Notes under the pieces: generated by a model
Database searches by the model: none
What the model saw: only the letters and a program-made list of their open reading frames with translations
Told to the model about the DNA's origin: nothing
Origin: Agromyces atrinae
GTDB taxonomy: Bacteria; Actinomycetota; Actinomycetes; Actinomycetales; Microbacteriaceae
Reading direction: 5' to 3'
Length of the DNA stretch: 64,000 bases
Assembly (NCBI RefSeq): GCF_013407835.1
Contig: NZ_JACCBI010000001.1
Location: forward strand, 1,116,001 to 1,180,000
Part shown: positions 1-8,881 of the stretch, one piece after another
How positions within the stretch are numbered: the first letter of the stretch is position 1
Layout: every line of letters begins with the position of its first letter
Translations under genes and position numbers: made by a program

Positions 1-95
1 GCGAGCTCGCCGACGAGGGTGAGACCGTCATCCGTCACCAGCTCGATGTCTTCGCGTCGCGCGGGGAGTTCGATCCCTGCTCTGATCTCGGTCAT
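1..95 (-). CDS. alpha/beta hydrolase family protein (5' part only)
   Basis: Only the first 31 or so codons are present, because the gene runs off the left edge. The start is an ATG whose first bases overlap the stop of the upstream 99-residue protein (ATGA), so the two are translationally coupled. The visible N-terminus (MTEIRAGIELPARREDIEL, then VTDDGLTLVGEL) resembles the first beta strands of actinobacterial alpha/beta hydrolases of the dienelactone hydrolase-like group. The catalytic triad lies outside the window, so the family call rests on resemblance alone and is tentative. Confidence 0.5.
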   Translation of the reverse strand, partial: MTEIRAGIELPARREDIELVTDDGLTLVGEL

Positions 96-391
96 CCGAT
101 CCTCCAGCAATGCGTGTGCCAGTGCCGACGAGCGGCGAGGTCTGCCTGATCGCCGAGCACGCCGTCGGCGCGCCAGACGACGAGGTGGGCGATGCCCGGT
201 GCGATCATGACGCCGCAGCCGGGGCAGGCGTATTCCTTCTGCGCCTGGGGCGCGGAGATGGGCTGCACGTTCCAGTCGACGCCGCGACGGGTCTCGGTGC
301 GTCGCCAGCCGGCGATGAGCGAGTCGAGGCTGCGCTCCTGCTCGTCTCGGGCGTGCTCCCGGCGACTACGAGGTCGGTTGGAGCGAGGCAT
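92..391 (-). CDS. small putative zinc-binding protein (99 aa)
   Basis: The protein has a basic N-terminus (MPRSNRPRSRREHARDE) and a C-terminal half with a C56-x2-C59 pair followed by H92-x2-C95. This spacing suggests a single treble-clef or zinc-ribbon-like site. No catalytic motif is visible. Its stop overlaps the start of the alpha/beta hydrolase by four bases, so the pair is probably one transcription unit. I recognise the arrangement as common in Microbacteriaceae, where the small protein usually carries an uninformative label. Function is unknown, and a nucleic-acid or protein-binding role would be a guess. Confidence 0.7.
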   Translation of the reverse strand: MPRSNRPRSRREHARDEQERSLDSLIAGWRRTETRRGVDWNVQPISAPQAQKEYACPGCGVMIAPGIAHLVVWRADGVLGDQADLAARRHWHTHCWRIG

Positions 392-427
392 CCACCCAGT
401 CTATTCACCCGGCGGGTGACGAGCCGC

Positions 428-1132
428 TCAGTACCAGCCGCGGTCGACCGACGACGCCCACGCGCCGCAGGGCGTTCCGTAGCGGTCCTGAATGTAGCCG
501 AGGCCCCACTCGATCTGGGTCGCCGCGTTGGTCTCCCAGTCGGCACCGGCGCTCGCCATCTTCGAGCCGGGAAGCGACTGCGGGATGCCGTACGCCCCGC
601 TCGATGAGTTGTGCGCGTTGACGCGCCAGCCCGACTCCTTGTTCCAGAGCGAGACGAGGCAGTCGAACTCGCCCGACGGCCAGCCTCGGGCGGCGACGGC
701 ACCGGCGGCGTAGGCCTGCGCCGATCCCGGGTCGGGCGTGACCGCGGGAGGCGCCCACGCGGCGCTCGGCTCGGGGATGACGGGAAGCGGCTCGGGCTTC
801 TTCTCGGCGAGGTACGTCTCGCGCGTCGCGGCGAAGGAGTAGTCGCCCTCGACCGTGATCGACTGGCTCGGAACACCGTCGTAGCGCACGCCCGATTCGT
901 CGAACTCCGGCGCGAGCTGCTCGCCGACGGATGACGCGGTCGCACCCGAGTACGGATCGACGACGTTCACGAGCAAGAAGCTCACCGACGCGAAGAACGC
1001 GACGACGACGGATGCCGCCTGCTTGACCTTCTTCGGCCGGGGCACCGGCGGGACGGGGCGCGACACGGGCTGAATCGGGCGCACCGAGACGGGTGCCGTG
1101 TGCGGCTCGATGTCTCCGGAGTGTCTTCCCAC
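428..1132 (-). CDS. lytic transglycosylase-like, membrane-anchored cell-wall protein
   Basis: 234 residues starting at a GTG. A proline-rich cytoplasmic stretch (about 1-36) leads to one membrane segment (about 38-57). A linker with Pro/Glu-rich sequence (about 108-138) precedes a C-terminal transglycosylase-like domain (about 140-234). That domain contains WNKESGW with the likely catalytic Glu166 and then GAYGIPQSLPGSKM, as in SLT-type and resuscitation-promoting muralytic domains. It probably cleaves peptidoglycan glycan strands outside the membrane. The domain is short and the protein ends in GWY, a terminus often seen in this actinobacterial group. Substrate and role in growth or separation are not shown by the sequence. 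Confidence 0.8.
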   Translation of the reverse strand: MGRHSGDIEPHTAPVSVRPIQPVSRPVPPVPRPKKVKQAASVVVAFFASVSFLLVNVVDPYSGATASSVGEQLAPEFDESGVRYDGVPSQSITVEGDYSFAATRETYLAEKKPEPLPVIPEPSAAWAPPAVTPDPGSAQAYAAGAVAARGWPSGEFDCLVSLWNKESGWRVNAHNSSSGAYGIPQSLPGSKMASAGADWETNAATQIEWGLGYIQDRYGTPCGAWASSVDRGWY

Positions 1133-1178
1133 GATGCTTCGATCCTATCGGGGCTGCGCCACGGAACGCACGTACGAC

Positions 1179-1727
1179 TCAGCGGACGGCAAGCATGACG
1201 TCGACAACGGCGTCGAGCACGACATCGACCTGCGACTCCTGGTAGCCGCCGCGCTGGGGGCGGAAGACGACGGTCCGGACGTCGTCGGTCTCGATGGGCC
1301 AGCCGTCGCGGAAGTAGCGCAGCAGCTTCTCGGTGAAGCGATCGACGTCGCGCACGCTGTAGCCCTGCGTCAGCTTGTTGACGCGCGAGAACCGCTCGCC
1401 CTCAGGACGGCCCAGACGATTCGTGATGACCTGGGCGGTCTCGCGCGCTTCGGCGAGCCATGCGTCGTTGCCTCGAGCGGCGAAGGCCTCTTCGCGCTCG
1501 CGTGCCGCGAAGGCGTCTTCGAGACGCTCGAGCGCGGCGTCGACGTGCGCTGTCGAATAGCCGCCCTTCTGCATCGAGAAGGCCGTGTGTCGGATGATGT
1601 CGGCGGTCACCGGCTCGGAGCCCTCGGCGCGGTCGTAGGCCGCTCGTGCCTTGACGAGGAACTCCTCGACCTGCTTCACGTTGTAACCGGGCCGCTTCGA
1701 GCGCGCGTGAGGGAAGGTTGTCGTCAC
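1179..1727 (-). CDS. DivIVA-domain protein with two DivIVA-like repeats
   Basis: 182 residues from a GTG start (VTTTFPHARSKRPGYNVKQV). A much longer in-frame extension upstream is the shadow of cdsA and was not used. Two copies of the DivIVA N-terminal motif are visible: FPHARSKRPGYNVKQVEEFL near the N-terminus, and a second at about 115-140 (NKLTQGYSVRDVDRFTEKLL). Each is followed by an amphipathic helix and a GGY-containing segment. It lacks the long coiled coil of full-length DivIVA/Wag31, so it may be an adaptor at the membrane or pole and not the main polar scaffold. It lies 20 bases downstream of cdsA, in the same direction. Confidence 0.75.
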   Translation of the reverse strand: MTTTFPHARSKRPGYNVKQVEEFLVKARAAYDRAEGSEPVTADIIRHTAFSMQKGGYSTAHVDAALERLEDAFAAREREEAFAARGNDAWLAEARETAQVITNRLGRPEGERFSRVNKLTQGYSVRDVDRFTEKLLRYFRDGWPIETDDVRTVVFRPQRGGYQESQVDVVLDAVVDVMLAVR

Positions 1728-1747
1728 GGGACTATTCTGCCAATCGC

Positions 1748-2722
1748 TTACGTGAATACGAGGAACGCCGCGTAGGCCACGGCCGCGGACGGGAGGATCG
1801 AGTCGAGTCGGTCGAGGAATCCGCCGTGACCGGGCAGCCACGAGCTCATGTCCTTGATGCCGAGGTCGCGCTTGATGAGCGACTCGGCGAGATCGCCGAG
1901 CGTCGCCGTCAGGAAGATCGCGATGCCGAGCACGAGTCCGTGCCACCACTCCTGCTCGAGGAGGAAGATCGCGAGGAGGACACCCGCGATCATGCACGCG
2001 AGGCCGCCGCCGGCGAAGCCCTCCCACGTTTTCTTCGGGGAGATGATCGGCGCCATCTTGTGCTTGCCGAACGAGAGGCCTGCGGCGTAGGCGCCCGTGT
2101 CGGCGACGATCGCGAGGATGAGGAAGGCGAGCGTCCACCACTGGCCGCCGTCTTCGGCGGTGAGCACGACGGAGAACCCGCCGAGACACACGATGTAGAG
2201 GATGACGAAGACGCCGGCGCCGAGGTCGCGGGCGAGTCCGCGCGAGTCGGAGCGTCCCGGGAGCGCCTGGCTCGCGAGACGCCAGATCGCCACGAGGACG
2301 ACGCCGCCGAGCACACCGGCGAGAAGACCCGTCGGGCCGAAGTAGTAGCCGAGCGGAAGCGTGCCGACGGCCGCGACGAGCACCGGGATGCGCGGCACGT
2401 CGTAGGCGGCCTTACGGAGCGCCTGTGTGAGCTCCCACGTAGAAAAGACGATGAGCACGGCGGCGAACGCCATGAACAGCTCTTTGACGACGATGAGGCT
2501 GAAGAGCATGCTGAAGCCCAGCACGAGACCGATCAGGGTCGCGAGGATCAGATTGCGACCCGTACGCTCCTGGATCTTCTCCTGCGCCTGATCGAACTGC
2601 GCACGCGTCGACTCGAACTGCCGCTCGATGTCGGCGCGCGCCGCTTGGACGTGGGCACGCAGGTCGTCGCGAGCCGAATGACCAGGCTCGTGCTCTGATT
2701 CACCGTCTGGAAGGCGGGACAT
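1748..2722 (-). CDS. cdsA: phosphatidate cytidylyltransferase
   Basis: Makes CDP-diacylglycerol from phosphatidic acid and CTP, the entry point to phospholipid synthesis, in the cytoplasmic membrane. 324 residues with a charged, helical N-terminal extension (about 1-70) and about eight hydrophobic segments. The CDP-alcohol cytidylyltransferase signature is present near the C-terminus: LAESLIKRDLGIKDM, then LPGHGGFLDRLDS. The ATG overlaps the frr stop by one base. The order frr-cdsA is conserved in bacteria, which supports the call. The N-terminal extension is longer than in many homologues, as is usual in actinobacteria. Confidence 0.95.
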   Translation of the reverse strand: MSRLPDGESEHEPGHSARDDLRAHVQAARADIERQFESTRAQFDQAQEKIQERTGRNLILATLIGLVLGFSMLFSLIVVKELFMAFAAVLIVFSTWELTQALRKAAYDVPRIPVLVAAVGTLPLGYYFGPTGLLAGVLGGVVLVAIWRLASQALPGRSDSRGLARDLGAGVFVILYIVCLGGFSVVLTAEDGGQWWTLAFLILAIVADTGAYAAGLSFGKHKMAPIISPKKTWEGFAGGGLACMIAGVLLAIFLLEQEWWHGLVLGIAIFLTATLGDLAESLIKRDLGIKDMSSWLPGHGGFLDRLDSILPSAAVAYAAFLVFT

Positions 2723-3276
2723 CAGACCTCGAGGAGCTCGGCTTCCTTGCGCTTGAGTGCCTCGTCGATCGCGTCGACGTGGCTCTTGGTCACGCTCTCG
2801 AGTTCCTTCTCGCCACGAGCGACCTCGTCGTCGCCGACCTCGCCCTTGAGCGAGTCGAGGTCGTCCTTCGCCTTGCGACGGATGTTGCGCACCGAGACGC
2901 GGGCGTCCTCGGCCTTGCCGCGCACGAGCTTGACGTACTCCTTGCGGCGCTCCTCCGTGAGCTCGGGCAGCGTCACGCGGATGATGTTGCCGTCGTTGTT
3001 CGGGTTGGCGCCGAGGTTCGGGGTGTCGCGCAGTGCCTGCTCGATGTCGCGGAGCGCGCTCTTGTCGTAGGGCGTGATGACGAGCGTGCGTGCTTCCTGG
3101 TTCTGGAGCGACGCGAGCTGTCCGAGCGGAGTCGGAGTGCCGTAGTAGTCGACGAGGATCTTCTGGAAAAGCTGGGGGTTGGCGCGACCGGTGCGCACCG
3201 TGGCGAAGTCGTCCTTCGCCACCTCGACGGCCTTGTTCATGCGGGACGAGGCATCGGACAGAACTTCCGCGATCAC
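2722..3276 (-). CDS. frr: ribosome recycling factor
   Basis: Splits the post-termination ribosome together with EF-G. 184 residues, the usual length for the family, starting at GTG ([18 protein letters not shown]). The typical RRF features are seen: [14 protein letters not shown] near residue 30, the hinge region, and the C-terminal helix [20 protein letters not shown]. It follows pyrH by about 30 bases and overlaps cdsA by one base, the classical pyrH-frr-cdsA order. Confidence 0.97.
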   Translation of the reverse strand: MIAEVLSDASSRMNKAVEVAKDDFATVRTGRANPQLFQKILVDYYGTPTPLGQLASLQNQEARTLVITPYDKSALRDIEQALRDTPNLGANPNNDGNIIRVTLPELTEERRKEYVKLVRGKAEDARVSVRNIRRKAKDDLDSLKGEVGDDEVARGEKELESVTKSHVDAIDEALKRKEAELLEV

Positions 3277-3307
3277 GGGCGACTCCTTATGTTTGCTGGT
3301 GGCAAGT

Positions 3308-4045
3308 CTACTGGGCGGTCTCGGCGTTCGACACGAGCGTGCCGAGCTCCTCGCCGAGGATGGCTGCGGTCACGTTGCCGTCGGGCTCCATGCCGAACAC
3401 GCGCATGGGCATGCCGTTGTCCATGCAGAGGCTGAACGCGGTCGAGTCGACGACCTTGAGCCCGCGCTGGAGGGCCTCGATGTAGCTGATCGAGTGGATC
3501 TTGTGCGCGTCGGGATTCGTGCGCGGGTCGTCGGAGTAGACGCCGTCAACGCCGTTCTTCGCGACGAGCACCATGTCCGCGCCGATCTCGAGCGCGCGCT
3601 GCGCGGCGACGGTATCGGTCGAGAAGTACGGGAGACCCGCTCCAGCGCCGAAGATGACGATGCGGTCCTTCTCGAGGTGCCGCTCCGCACGACGCGGGAT
3701 GTAGGGCTCGGCGACCTGCGTCATCGAGATCGCGGACTGCACGCGCGTGGCGGCTCCGGCCTGCTCGAGGAAGTCCTGCAGTGCGAGAGCGTTCATGACG
3801 GTTCCGAGCATGCCCATGTAGTCGGCACGACCGCGGTCCATGCCGCGCTGGCTGAGCTCGGCGCCGCGGAAGAAGTTGCCGCCACCGACGACGATCGCGA
3901 CCTCGACGGTCTTCGACGCCTGGGCGATCTCACGCGCGAGCGCACTCACGACATCGGGATTGACGCCGAGCGAACCTCCGCCGAACGCCTCCCCCGAGAG
4001 CTTCAATAGAACCCTGCGCCTACGCGTCGACTCCGTCATCCTCAT
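3308..4045 (-). CDS. pyrH: UMP kinase
   Basis: Phosphorylates UMP to UDP in pyrimidine nucleotide synthesis. It belongs to the amino acid kinase fold and is hexameric and cytoplasmic. 245 residues. The N-terminal [14 protein letters not shown], the [10 protein letters not shown] loop and the [14 protein letters not shown] segment are diagnostic. The chosen start is the ATG at 4045; the next ATG, two codons later, is equally possible. An intrinsic terminator separates it from tsf upstream, so it may have its own promoter in the 43 bases between the hairpin and the start, or depend on read-through. Confidence 0.96.
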   Translation of the reverse strand: MRMTESTRRRRVLLKLSGEAFGGGSLGVNPDVVSALAREIAQASKTVEVAIVVGGGNFFRGAELSQRGMDRGRADYMGMLGTVMNALALQDFLEQAGAATRVQSAISMTQVAEPYIPRRAERHLEKDRIVIFGAGAGLPYFSTDTVAAQRALEIGADMVLVAKNGVDGVYSDDPRTNPDAHKIHSISYIEALQRGLKVVDSTAFSLCMDNGMPMRVFGMEPDGNVTAAILGEELGTLVSNAETAQ

Positions 4046-4088
4046 GCACCTTCCGTCATGTACAAGCTAGTGGCCCCGCGCATGGAAA

Positions 4089-4123
4089 AGGAGTCCGGAT
4101 CGCGCGGGGCGATCCGGACTCCT
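4089..4123 (-). terminator. intrinsic terminator after tsf
   Basis: A perfect 14-bp inverted repeat (AGGAGTCCGGATCG and its complement) encloses a 7-base loop. On the minus strand it begins 9 bases past the tsf stop and is followed by a short T run (CTTTTCC). It splits the rpsB-tsf unit from pyrH-frr-cdsA. Confidence 0.85.
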
Positions 4124-4131
4124 CATGGCTA

Positions 4132-4962
4132 CTAAGCGCCGACCTTGAACCGGGCGAAGTCGCTGACCGTGAGGCCAGCATCTGCCAGGACCTTGTTGAC
4201 CGAGAGCTTGTTGTCCTTGGCGTAGTCCTGCTCGAGCAGGGCGACCTGCTTGAAGTAGGCGCCGAGACGACCCTCGATGATCTTCGGGAGCGCAGCCTCG
4301 GGCTTGCCCTCCTCGCGGGAGATCTGCTCGACGATCTGACGCTCCTTCTCGACCGCGTCGGCCGGGACGTCTTCGCGTGCGAGGTACTCGGGGTTCGCGA
4401 ACGAGATGTGCTGAGCGACGCTGCGCGCCGTCTCGGCGTCATCGCCGGCGTAGCCGAGCACGACGCCGACCTGCGGGGGCAGGTCCTTCGACGTCTTGTG
4501 CAGGTAGATCGAGAAGTTCTCGCCCTTGACGAGACGGACGCGACGGAGCTCGACCTTCTCGCCGAGGATCGCGGCTTCTTCGTCGATGACGACGGCGACC
4601 GTCTTGTCGCCCGCGGGGGCGGCGAGAGCGGCCTCGACCGAGTCGGCGCGCGAGGCGGCGACAGCGGCGAGCACGACCTCGGAGAGGGCGACGAACTTGT
4701 CACCCTTCGCGACGAAGTCGGTCTCGCAGGCGAGCTCGATGAGCGTCGCGGTTCCGTCGCCGTTGTCGACGGCGCCGACGAGGCCCTCGGAGGTCGAACG
4801 GTCAGCGCGCTTGGCGTTGCCCTTCGCGCCCTTGAGGCGGAGGATCTCGACAGCCTTCTCGATGTCGCCATCGGCTTCGACGAGAGCGTTCTTCGTGTCG
4901 ATCATTCCGGTGCCGAGGCGCTCACGGAGCGTCTTGACATCGGCCAGAGTGAAGTTGGCCAT
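4132..4962 (-). CDS. tsf: translation elongation factor Ts
   Basis: Nucleotide exchange factor for EF-Tu. 276 residues. The N-terminal module (LADVKTLRERLGTGMIDTKN) and the core (ELACETDFVAKGDKF) carry the conserved EF-Tu contact sequences. The spacing of 20 bases from rpsB upstream and the rpsB-tsf order are near universal. A strong intrinsic terminator follows directly. Confidence 0.97.
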   Translation of the reverse strand: MANFTLADVKTLRERLGTGMIDTKNALVEADGDIEKAVEILRLKGAKGNAKRADRSTSEGLVGAVDNGDGTATLIELACETDFVAKGDKFVALSEVVLAAVAASRADSVEAALAAPAGDKTVAVVIDEEAAILGEKVELRRVRLVKGENFSIYLHKTSKDLPPQVGVVLGYAGDDAETARSVAQHISFANPEYLAREDVPADAVEKERQIVEQISREEGKPEAALPKIIEGRLGAYFKQVALLEQDYAKDNKLSVNKVLADAGLTVSDFARFKVGA

Positions 4963-4982
4963 GGGTGCTTTTCTCCTCGTGG

Positions 4983-5933
4983 TTACTTGGCGTCGGCGTC
5001 GGTGGCGACCTCGGCCGCCTCGGCACCGGCGACGTCGTCAGCAGACTCGGTCGCAGCGATCTCGGTAGCAGCCTCGTCAACGACCTCGGCGGCCTCGGCC
5101 TTGGCTTCGGTCTCGCTGTCAGCAGCGGTCTCGGTCTCGGCGTTCGACTGCGCGGGGGTGGTCTCGCTCGACGCCTGGAGGAGCTCCTGCTCCCACTCGG
5201 CGAGGGGCTCGACGGCGGAGACGTTGCCCTCGGCCTCGGGCTTCTGGTGGCGCTCGATGAGGCCCTCAGCAGCAGCGTCGGCGATGATGCGCGTGAGCAG
5301 GCTCACGGAACGGATCGCGTCGTCGTTACCCGGGATCGGGTACTGGACCTCGTCGGGGTCGCAGTTCGTGTCGAGGATGCCGATGACGGGGATGCCGAGC
5401 TTCTTGGCCTCGTCGATTGCGAGGTGTTCCTTCTTGGTGTCGACGATCCAGAGAGCGGACGGCGTCTTCGACAGGTTGCGGATGCCGCCGAGCGACTTGT
5501 GCAGCTTGTCGAGCTCGCGCTTCTTGATGAGGAGTTCCTTCTTGGTGAACCCGCTCGTGGTGCCCTCGAAGTCGAGCTCCTCGAGCTCCTTCATGCGCGC
5601 GAGGCGCTTGGAGACCGTGGAGAAGTTGGTGAGGAGGCCACCGAGCCAACGCTGGTTGACGTAGGGCTGGCCCACGCGCGTCGCCTGCTCGGCGATGGAC
5701 TCCTGAGCCTGCTTCTTCGTTCCGACGAAGAGGATGGTGCCGCCGTGGGCGACCGTCTCGCGGACGAAGTCGTACGCCTTGTCGATGAAGGCGAGCGACT
5801 GCTGCAGGTCGATGATGTAGATGCCCGAGCGCTCGGTGAAGATGAAGCGCTTCATCTTGGGGTTCCAGCGACGGGTCTGGTGCCCGAAGTGGACGCCGCT
5901 GTCGAGCAGCTGGCGAATGGTGACGACGGCCAT
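4983..5933 (-). CDS. rpsB: 30S ribosomal protein S2 with acidic C-terminal tail
   Basis: Small-subunit protein S2. The first 240 or so residues match the family ([20 protein letters not shown], and [12 protein letters not shown] near residue 65). At 316 residues it is longer than the usual 230-260. The extra part, from about residue 255, is low-complexity Ala/Glu/Thr/Asp-rich sequence ([19 protein letters not shown] and similar). Such tails occur in other actinobacterial S2 proteins and are presumably disordered. A good ribosome binding site (AAGGAGAA) precedes the ATG. A leader of about 150 bases lies upstream. Confidence 0.97.
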   Translation of the reverse strand: MAVVTIRQLLDSGVHFGHQTRRWNPKMKRFIFTERSGIYIIDLQQSLAFIDKAYDFVRETVAHGGTILFVGTKKQAQESIAEQATRVGQPYVNQRWLGGLLTNFSTVSKRLARMKELEELDFEGTTSGFTKKELLIKKRELDKLHKSLGGIRNLSKTPSALWIVDTKKEHLAIDEAKKLGIPVIGILDTNCDPDEVQYPIPGNDDAIRSVSLLTRIIADAAAEGLIERHQKPEAEGNVSAVEPLAEWEQELLQASSETTPAQSNAETETAADSETEAKAEAAEVVDEAATEIAATESADDVAGAEAAEVATDADAK

Positions 5934-6060
5934 GAGCCGTTCTCCTTTGTTCTCAGTTGTCGTGACGGCCGGCGGCCGACACCCTGGCGCCCTGGCACAG
6001 CTCCGCCCGCATCGAGATGTGGGACTGAAAGGAGCGGTGACCCGAATGGGCGCGCGTAGT

Positions 6061-6092
6061 CACCTCGCGAACGAGGTGCTCTCGCCACTATA
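6061..6092 (-). promoter_or_regulatory. candidate rpsB promoter -10 and leader hairpin
   Basis: On the minus strand a TATAGT hexamer (6092-6087) is a good -10 candidate about 155 bases before the rpsB start. No clear -35 is seen at 17-18 bases. Just downstream, a 7-bp hairpin (CACCTCG, 4-base loop, CGAGGTG; 6078-6061) would lie at the very 5' end of the transcript. S2 is often autoregulated through its leader, so this hairpin is a reasonable candidate for a leader element, but nothing in the sequence proves it. Confidence 0.4.
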
Positions 6093-6191
6093 CCAGCGTT
6101 CCTCCCCTGCACAGTGCCGATCCGGGGCGGTGACGCCACGCGTTCGGAGGCGGACGATGCGAGCGGATGACACGTGCGACAGCATCACAGG

Positions 6192-6719
6192 ATGACCCGT
6201 CGCTCCCCCGCCGTGATCGCCCTCGCCGCCGTCATCCTGCTGCCGCCGGGCGCCTCGGCGTCGGCGTCGCCCGTCGGCACCGCGCCGCATCGGGCCATGG
6301 CGTCGACGGAGGCCGCGTGGGACTGGCCGACGCCGCGCCCGCACCGTATCGTCGAACCGTTCCGGGCACCGGCGACACGCTACTCGGCGGGTCACCGCGG
6401 CATCGACATCGCGGCCGTCGAGGGCACGGCCGTCGTCGCCCCCGCCGACGGCGTCGTGCACTTCGCGGGCACGGTCGTCGATCGCCCCGTGCTCTCGATC
6501 CGGCACGCGGACGGAGTGATCAGTTCGATGGAGCCCGTGACGGCGTCAGTCGCCGAGGGCGACACCGTGAGCCGGGGCGACGAGGTGGGGACGGTCGGCA
6601 CCGGCGGACACTGCGCGGGGTGCATCCATCTCGGGGTTCGCGTCGACGGCGACTACGTCTCGCCCCTGCTCTTCCTCGGCGGCATACCCCGAGCGGTGCT
6701 CCTTCCGCTCGGGAGATGA
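6192..6719 (+). CDS. secreted M23-family peptidase-like protein
   Basis: 175 residues with a signal peptide (TRRSPAVIALAAVILLPPGASASA). The C-terminal lysostaphin-type domain keeps H68 and D72 (GHRGIDIA) and H146 (CIHLGV). The first His of the usual HxH pair is replaced by Cys144. Proteins of this form in actinobacteria often have a C-L-H-x-G sequence here, so the change looks lineage-typical and not a mutation. It may be a peptidoglycan-binding or weakly active endopeptidase outside the membrane. An in-frame GTG at 6174 is an alternative start; the ATG was preferred because the signal peptide begins there. Confidence 0.8.
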   Translation: MTRRSPAVIALAAVILLPPGASASASPVGTAPHRAMASTEAAWDWPTPRPHRIVEPFRAPATRYSAGHRGIDIAAVEGTAVVAPADGVVHFAGTVVDRPVLSIRHADGVISSMEPVTASVAEGDTVSRGDEVGTVGTGGHCAGCIHLGVRVDGDYVSPLLFLGGIPRAVLLPLGR

Positions 6720-6734
6720 GCGGTGCGCGGCCCG

Positions 6735-7652
6735 TCAGGCGCGCGGGTGAGCCAGCCGGTAGCTGTCGCGGAGACGCTCGGTCGAGACGTGGGTGTAGAT
6801 CTGCGTCGTGCCGAGGCTCGCATGGCCGAGCATCTCTTGCACGGCGCGGAGATCGGCGCCGCCATCGAGCAGGTGCGTCGCCGCCGTGTGCCGGAAGGCG
6901 TGTGGCCCGGAGGGACCGGAGCCGGGGATGTCCGCGAGGATGCCGGCGACGATGCGATAGACGGCCCGAGGGTCGAGCGCTCCGCCGCGCGCGCCGAGGA
7001 AGAGAGTTCCTGCACGGCCGGCGCCGGTCGCCCGGGCGAGGAGGGCGCGCCGAGCGTTCTGCATGTAGCCGACGAGGGCGTCACGAGCCGGAACACCGAA
7101 CGGCACGACCCGCTCCTTCGACCCCTTACCGAGCACACGGACGACGAGCCGATCGAGGTCGACGTCGTCGACGGCGAGACCGGTGAGCTCGGAGACGCGG
7201 ATGCCGGTGCCGTAGAGCAGTTCGAGAATGGCGCGGTCGCGCACGGCGACGGGGTCGCCGTCGGCCGCTCGCTCGGCCGCAGCGTCGAGGATGCCGCGGA
7301 TGCCGTCGTCGGTGATGACCCGCGGGAGCGGCCGCTGTGGCTTCGGAGCGCGGAGCCGCACCGCCGGATCGACCGGGAGTCGTCCGTTGCGCACGAGCCA
7401 CGCGGTGAAGCCGCGCACGCTCGCCGCACGGCGGGCGATCGTCGAGCGCGCGAGCCCCTGCTGCGTCGACGACCACAGCCAGTCGCGCAGGAGCGGAAGG
7501 GTGAGGTCATCGGTGTCGACCGCGCCGTGACCAGCGGCGAAGACTCTTAGATCGGCGAGGTCGGAGTCGTACGCCTTGAGCGTGTGCGCCGAGTACCCGC
7601 GCTCGACCGCCACGTGCTCGCCGTAGGAGGCGATGGCGGTCTCGAGCCTCAT
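6735..7652 (-). CDS. xerC: tyrosine recombinase XerC
   Basis: Site-specific recombinase that resolves chromosome dimers at dif, normally with XerD. 305 residues, the usual length. An N-terminal SAM-like core-binding domain (RGYSAHTLKAYDSDLADLR) is followed by the catalytic domain. The Arg (GTGIRVSEL), Lys (GKGSKERVVPF), H-x-x-R (HAFRHTAATHLL), His (LGHASLGTTQ) and Tyr nucleophile (IYTHV) are all present. The start overlaps the dprA stop by four bases. The xerC-dprA-comM-yraN order is conserved in actinobacteria and makes XerC more likely than XerD or an integrase. Confidence 0.93.
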   Translation of the reverse strand: MRLETAIASYGEHVAVERGYSAHTLKAYDSDLADLRVFAAGHGAVDTDDLTLPLLRDWLWSSTQQGLARSTIARRAASVRGFTAWLVRNGRLPVDPAVRLRAPKPQRPLPRVITDDGIRGILDAAAERAADGDPVAVRDRAILELLYGTGIRVSELTGLAVDDVDLDRLVVRVLGKGSKERVVPFGVPARDALVGYMQNARRALLARATGAGRAGTLFLGARGGALDPRAVYRIVAGILADIPGSGPSGPHAFRHTAATHLLDGGADLRAVQEMLGHASLGTTQIYTHVSTERLRDSYRLAHPRA

Positions 7653-8881
7653 GACCTTAGGGTATCCGCGAGCGTCGGTCGCCGCACCCAGCCGTCGCCC
7701 TCGGGCGCGACCTCTCCCCCGAGCTCGAGGTGCCCGAGCACCGAACGGACGGTCTCCGGGGCGAGCCCCGACCGCCGTGCGATGTCGGTGACGGTTCGCG
7801 CCGAACGCACGGCGAGGGCATCGAGCACCCGCACCTCATCGTTCGATCGCGCATGGGACCCTCGATCCTCCGCGACGCTCGAGGCCCCGGCGAGTTCGGC
7901 CATCTCATCGGCCGAGGTCACACAGACCGCGTCGTACTCGCGGAACAGGCGGTGACACCCCGCCGAGGCCGGCGACGTGACGGGCCCGGGCACCGCTCCG
8001 AGCGGTCGCGACAGACTCGCCACGTGCCCCGCGGTGTTGAGCGAGCCGGACCGCACACCCGCCTCGACGACGACGGTCGCACTGCTGGCTGCCGCGATCA
8101 TGCGATTGCGTTGCAGGAAGCGCCATTTCGTCGGTGCAGTGCCGCACGGAACCTCGGCGAGCACGGCACCCACCTCGGAGATCCGTGTCAGCAGCGCCTC
8201 GTGACCGGCCGGATAGAACCGGTCGATACCGCCCGCGAGGACGGCGATGGTCACTCCCTCGCGGGCGAGAGCGGCCCGATGAGCAGCGCCGTCGATGCCG
8301 TACGCGGCCCCCGAGACCACGGCGAATCCGCGTTCGACGAGCCCGGCAGCGGCCTCGACGGCGACGTGCTCGCCGTACGGCGTTGCGGCACGGGCCCCGA
8401 CGAGGGCGATCGAACGCGCGAGCGCACCGAGCGCGTCGTGACGCCCGCGTGCCCACAGCGCAACGGGCCGGTGCAGGCCGAGAGCATCGAGGCCGCTCGG
8501 CCACAGATCGTCCTCCGGCACGAGAGGCACGGCGCCCATACGACGCGCTTGAGCGAGCGAACGCGCGACGGCGTCGTCGTCGATGCGCGGGGTCCAGCGT
8601 CGGAGACCCGCCGTGAACTCTCGGATGAGTCGTCCGCCGTCATCCGCCCCGCGTTCGACGAGCCGATCCGCAAGAGCGCGAGCGCCCTCGCCGCGCAGCA
8701 CGGCATCGAGGAAGGCGGGAGCGCCGAGCACGGCGATCGCGGCTCCCGCGACGGCGTCGCCAGGTTCGATGAGCGTCTGGATGACGAGCCGCGCCGCGAC
8801 GTCCTCGTCGTCGCCACGCAGACCCGCGTCGGCGCGAAGCCGCGCGACCGTGACCCGATGACGCCCCGAGATCGTGCTCAT
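7649..8881 (-). CDS. dprA: DNA-processing protein DprA
   Basis: Binds incoming single-stranded DNA and loads RecA in natural transformation. It is widespread even where competence is unknown. 410 residues from an ATG that overlaps the comM stop (ATGA). The Rossmann-like core is seen as SIALVGARAATPYGEHVA and VVSGAAYGIDGAAHRAAL, followed by GGIDRFYPAGHEALL. A C-terminal winged-helix (SARTVTDIARRSGLAPETV) matches the DML1 domain. The usual GSR start of the Rossmann motif is GAR here. Confidence 0.93.
   Translation of the reverse strand: MSTISGRHRVTVARLRADAGLRGDDEDVAARLVIQTLIEPGDAVAGAAIAVLGAPAFLDAVLRGEGARALADRLVERGADDGGRLIREFTAGLRRWTPRIDDDAVARSLAQARRMGAVPLVPEDDLWPSGLDALGLHRPVALWARGRHDALGALARSIALVGARAATPYGEHVAVEAAAGLVERGFAVVSGAAYGIDGAAHRAALAREGVTIAVLAGGIDRFYPAGHEALLTRISEVGAVLAEVPCGTAPTKWRFLQRNRMIAAASSATVVVEAGVRSGSLNTAGHVASLSRPLGAVPGPVTSPASAGCHRLFREYDAVCVTSADEMAELAGASSVAEDRGSHARSNDEVRVLDALAVRSARTVTDIARRSGLAPETVRSVLGHLELGGEVAPEGDGWVRRPTLADTLRS

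Noticed and set aside
1728..2189. Long N-terminal extension of the DivIVA-domain gene
   Set aside because: It is arginine-rich frame-shadow sequence of cdsA on the same strand. The DivIVA motif begins right after the GTG at 1727.
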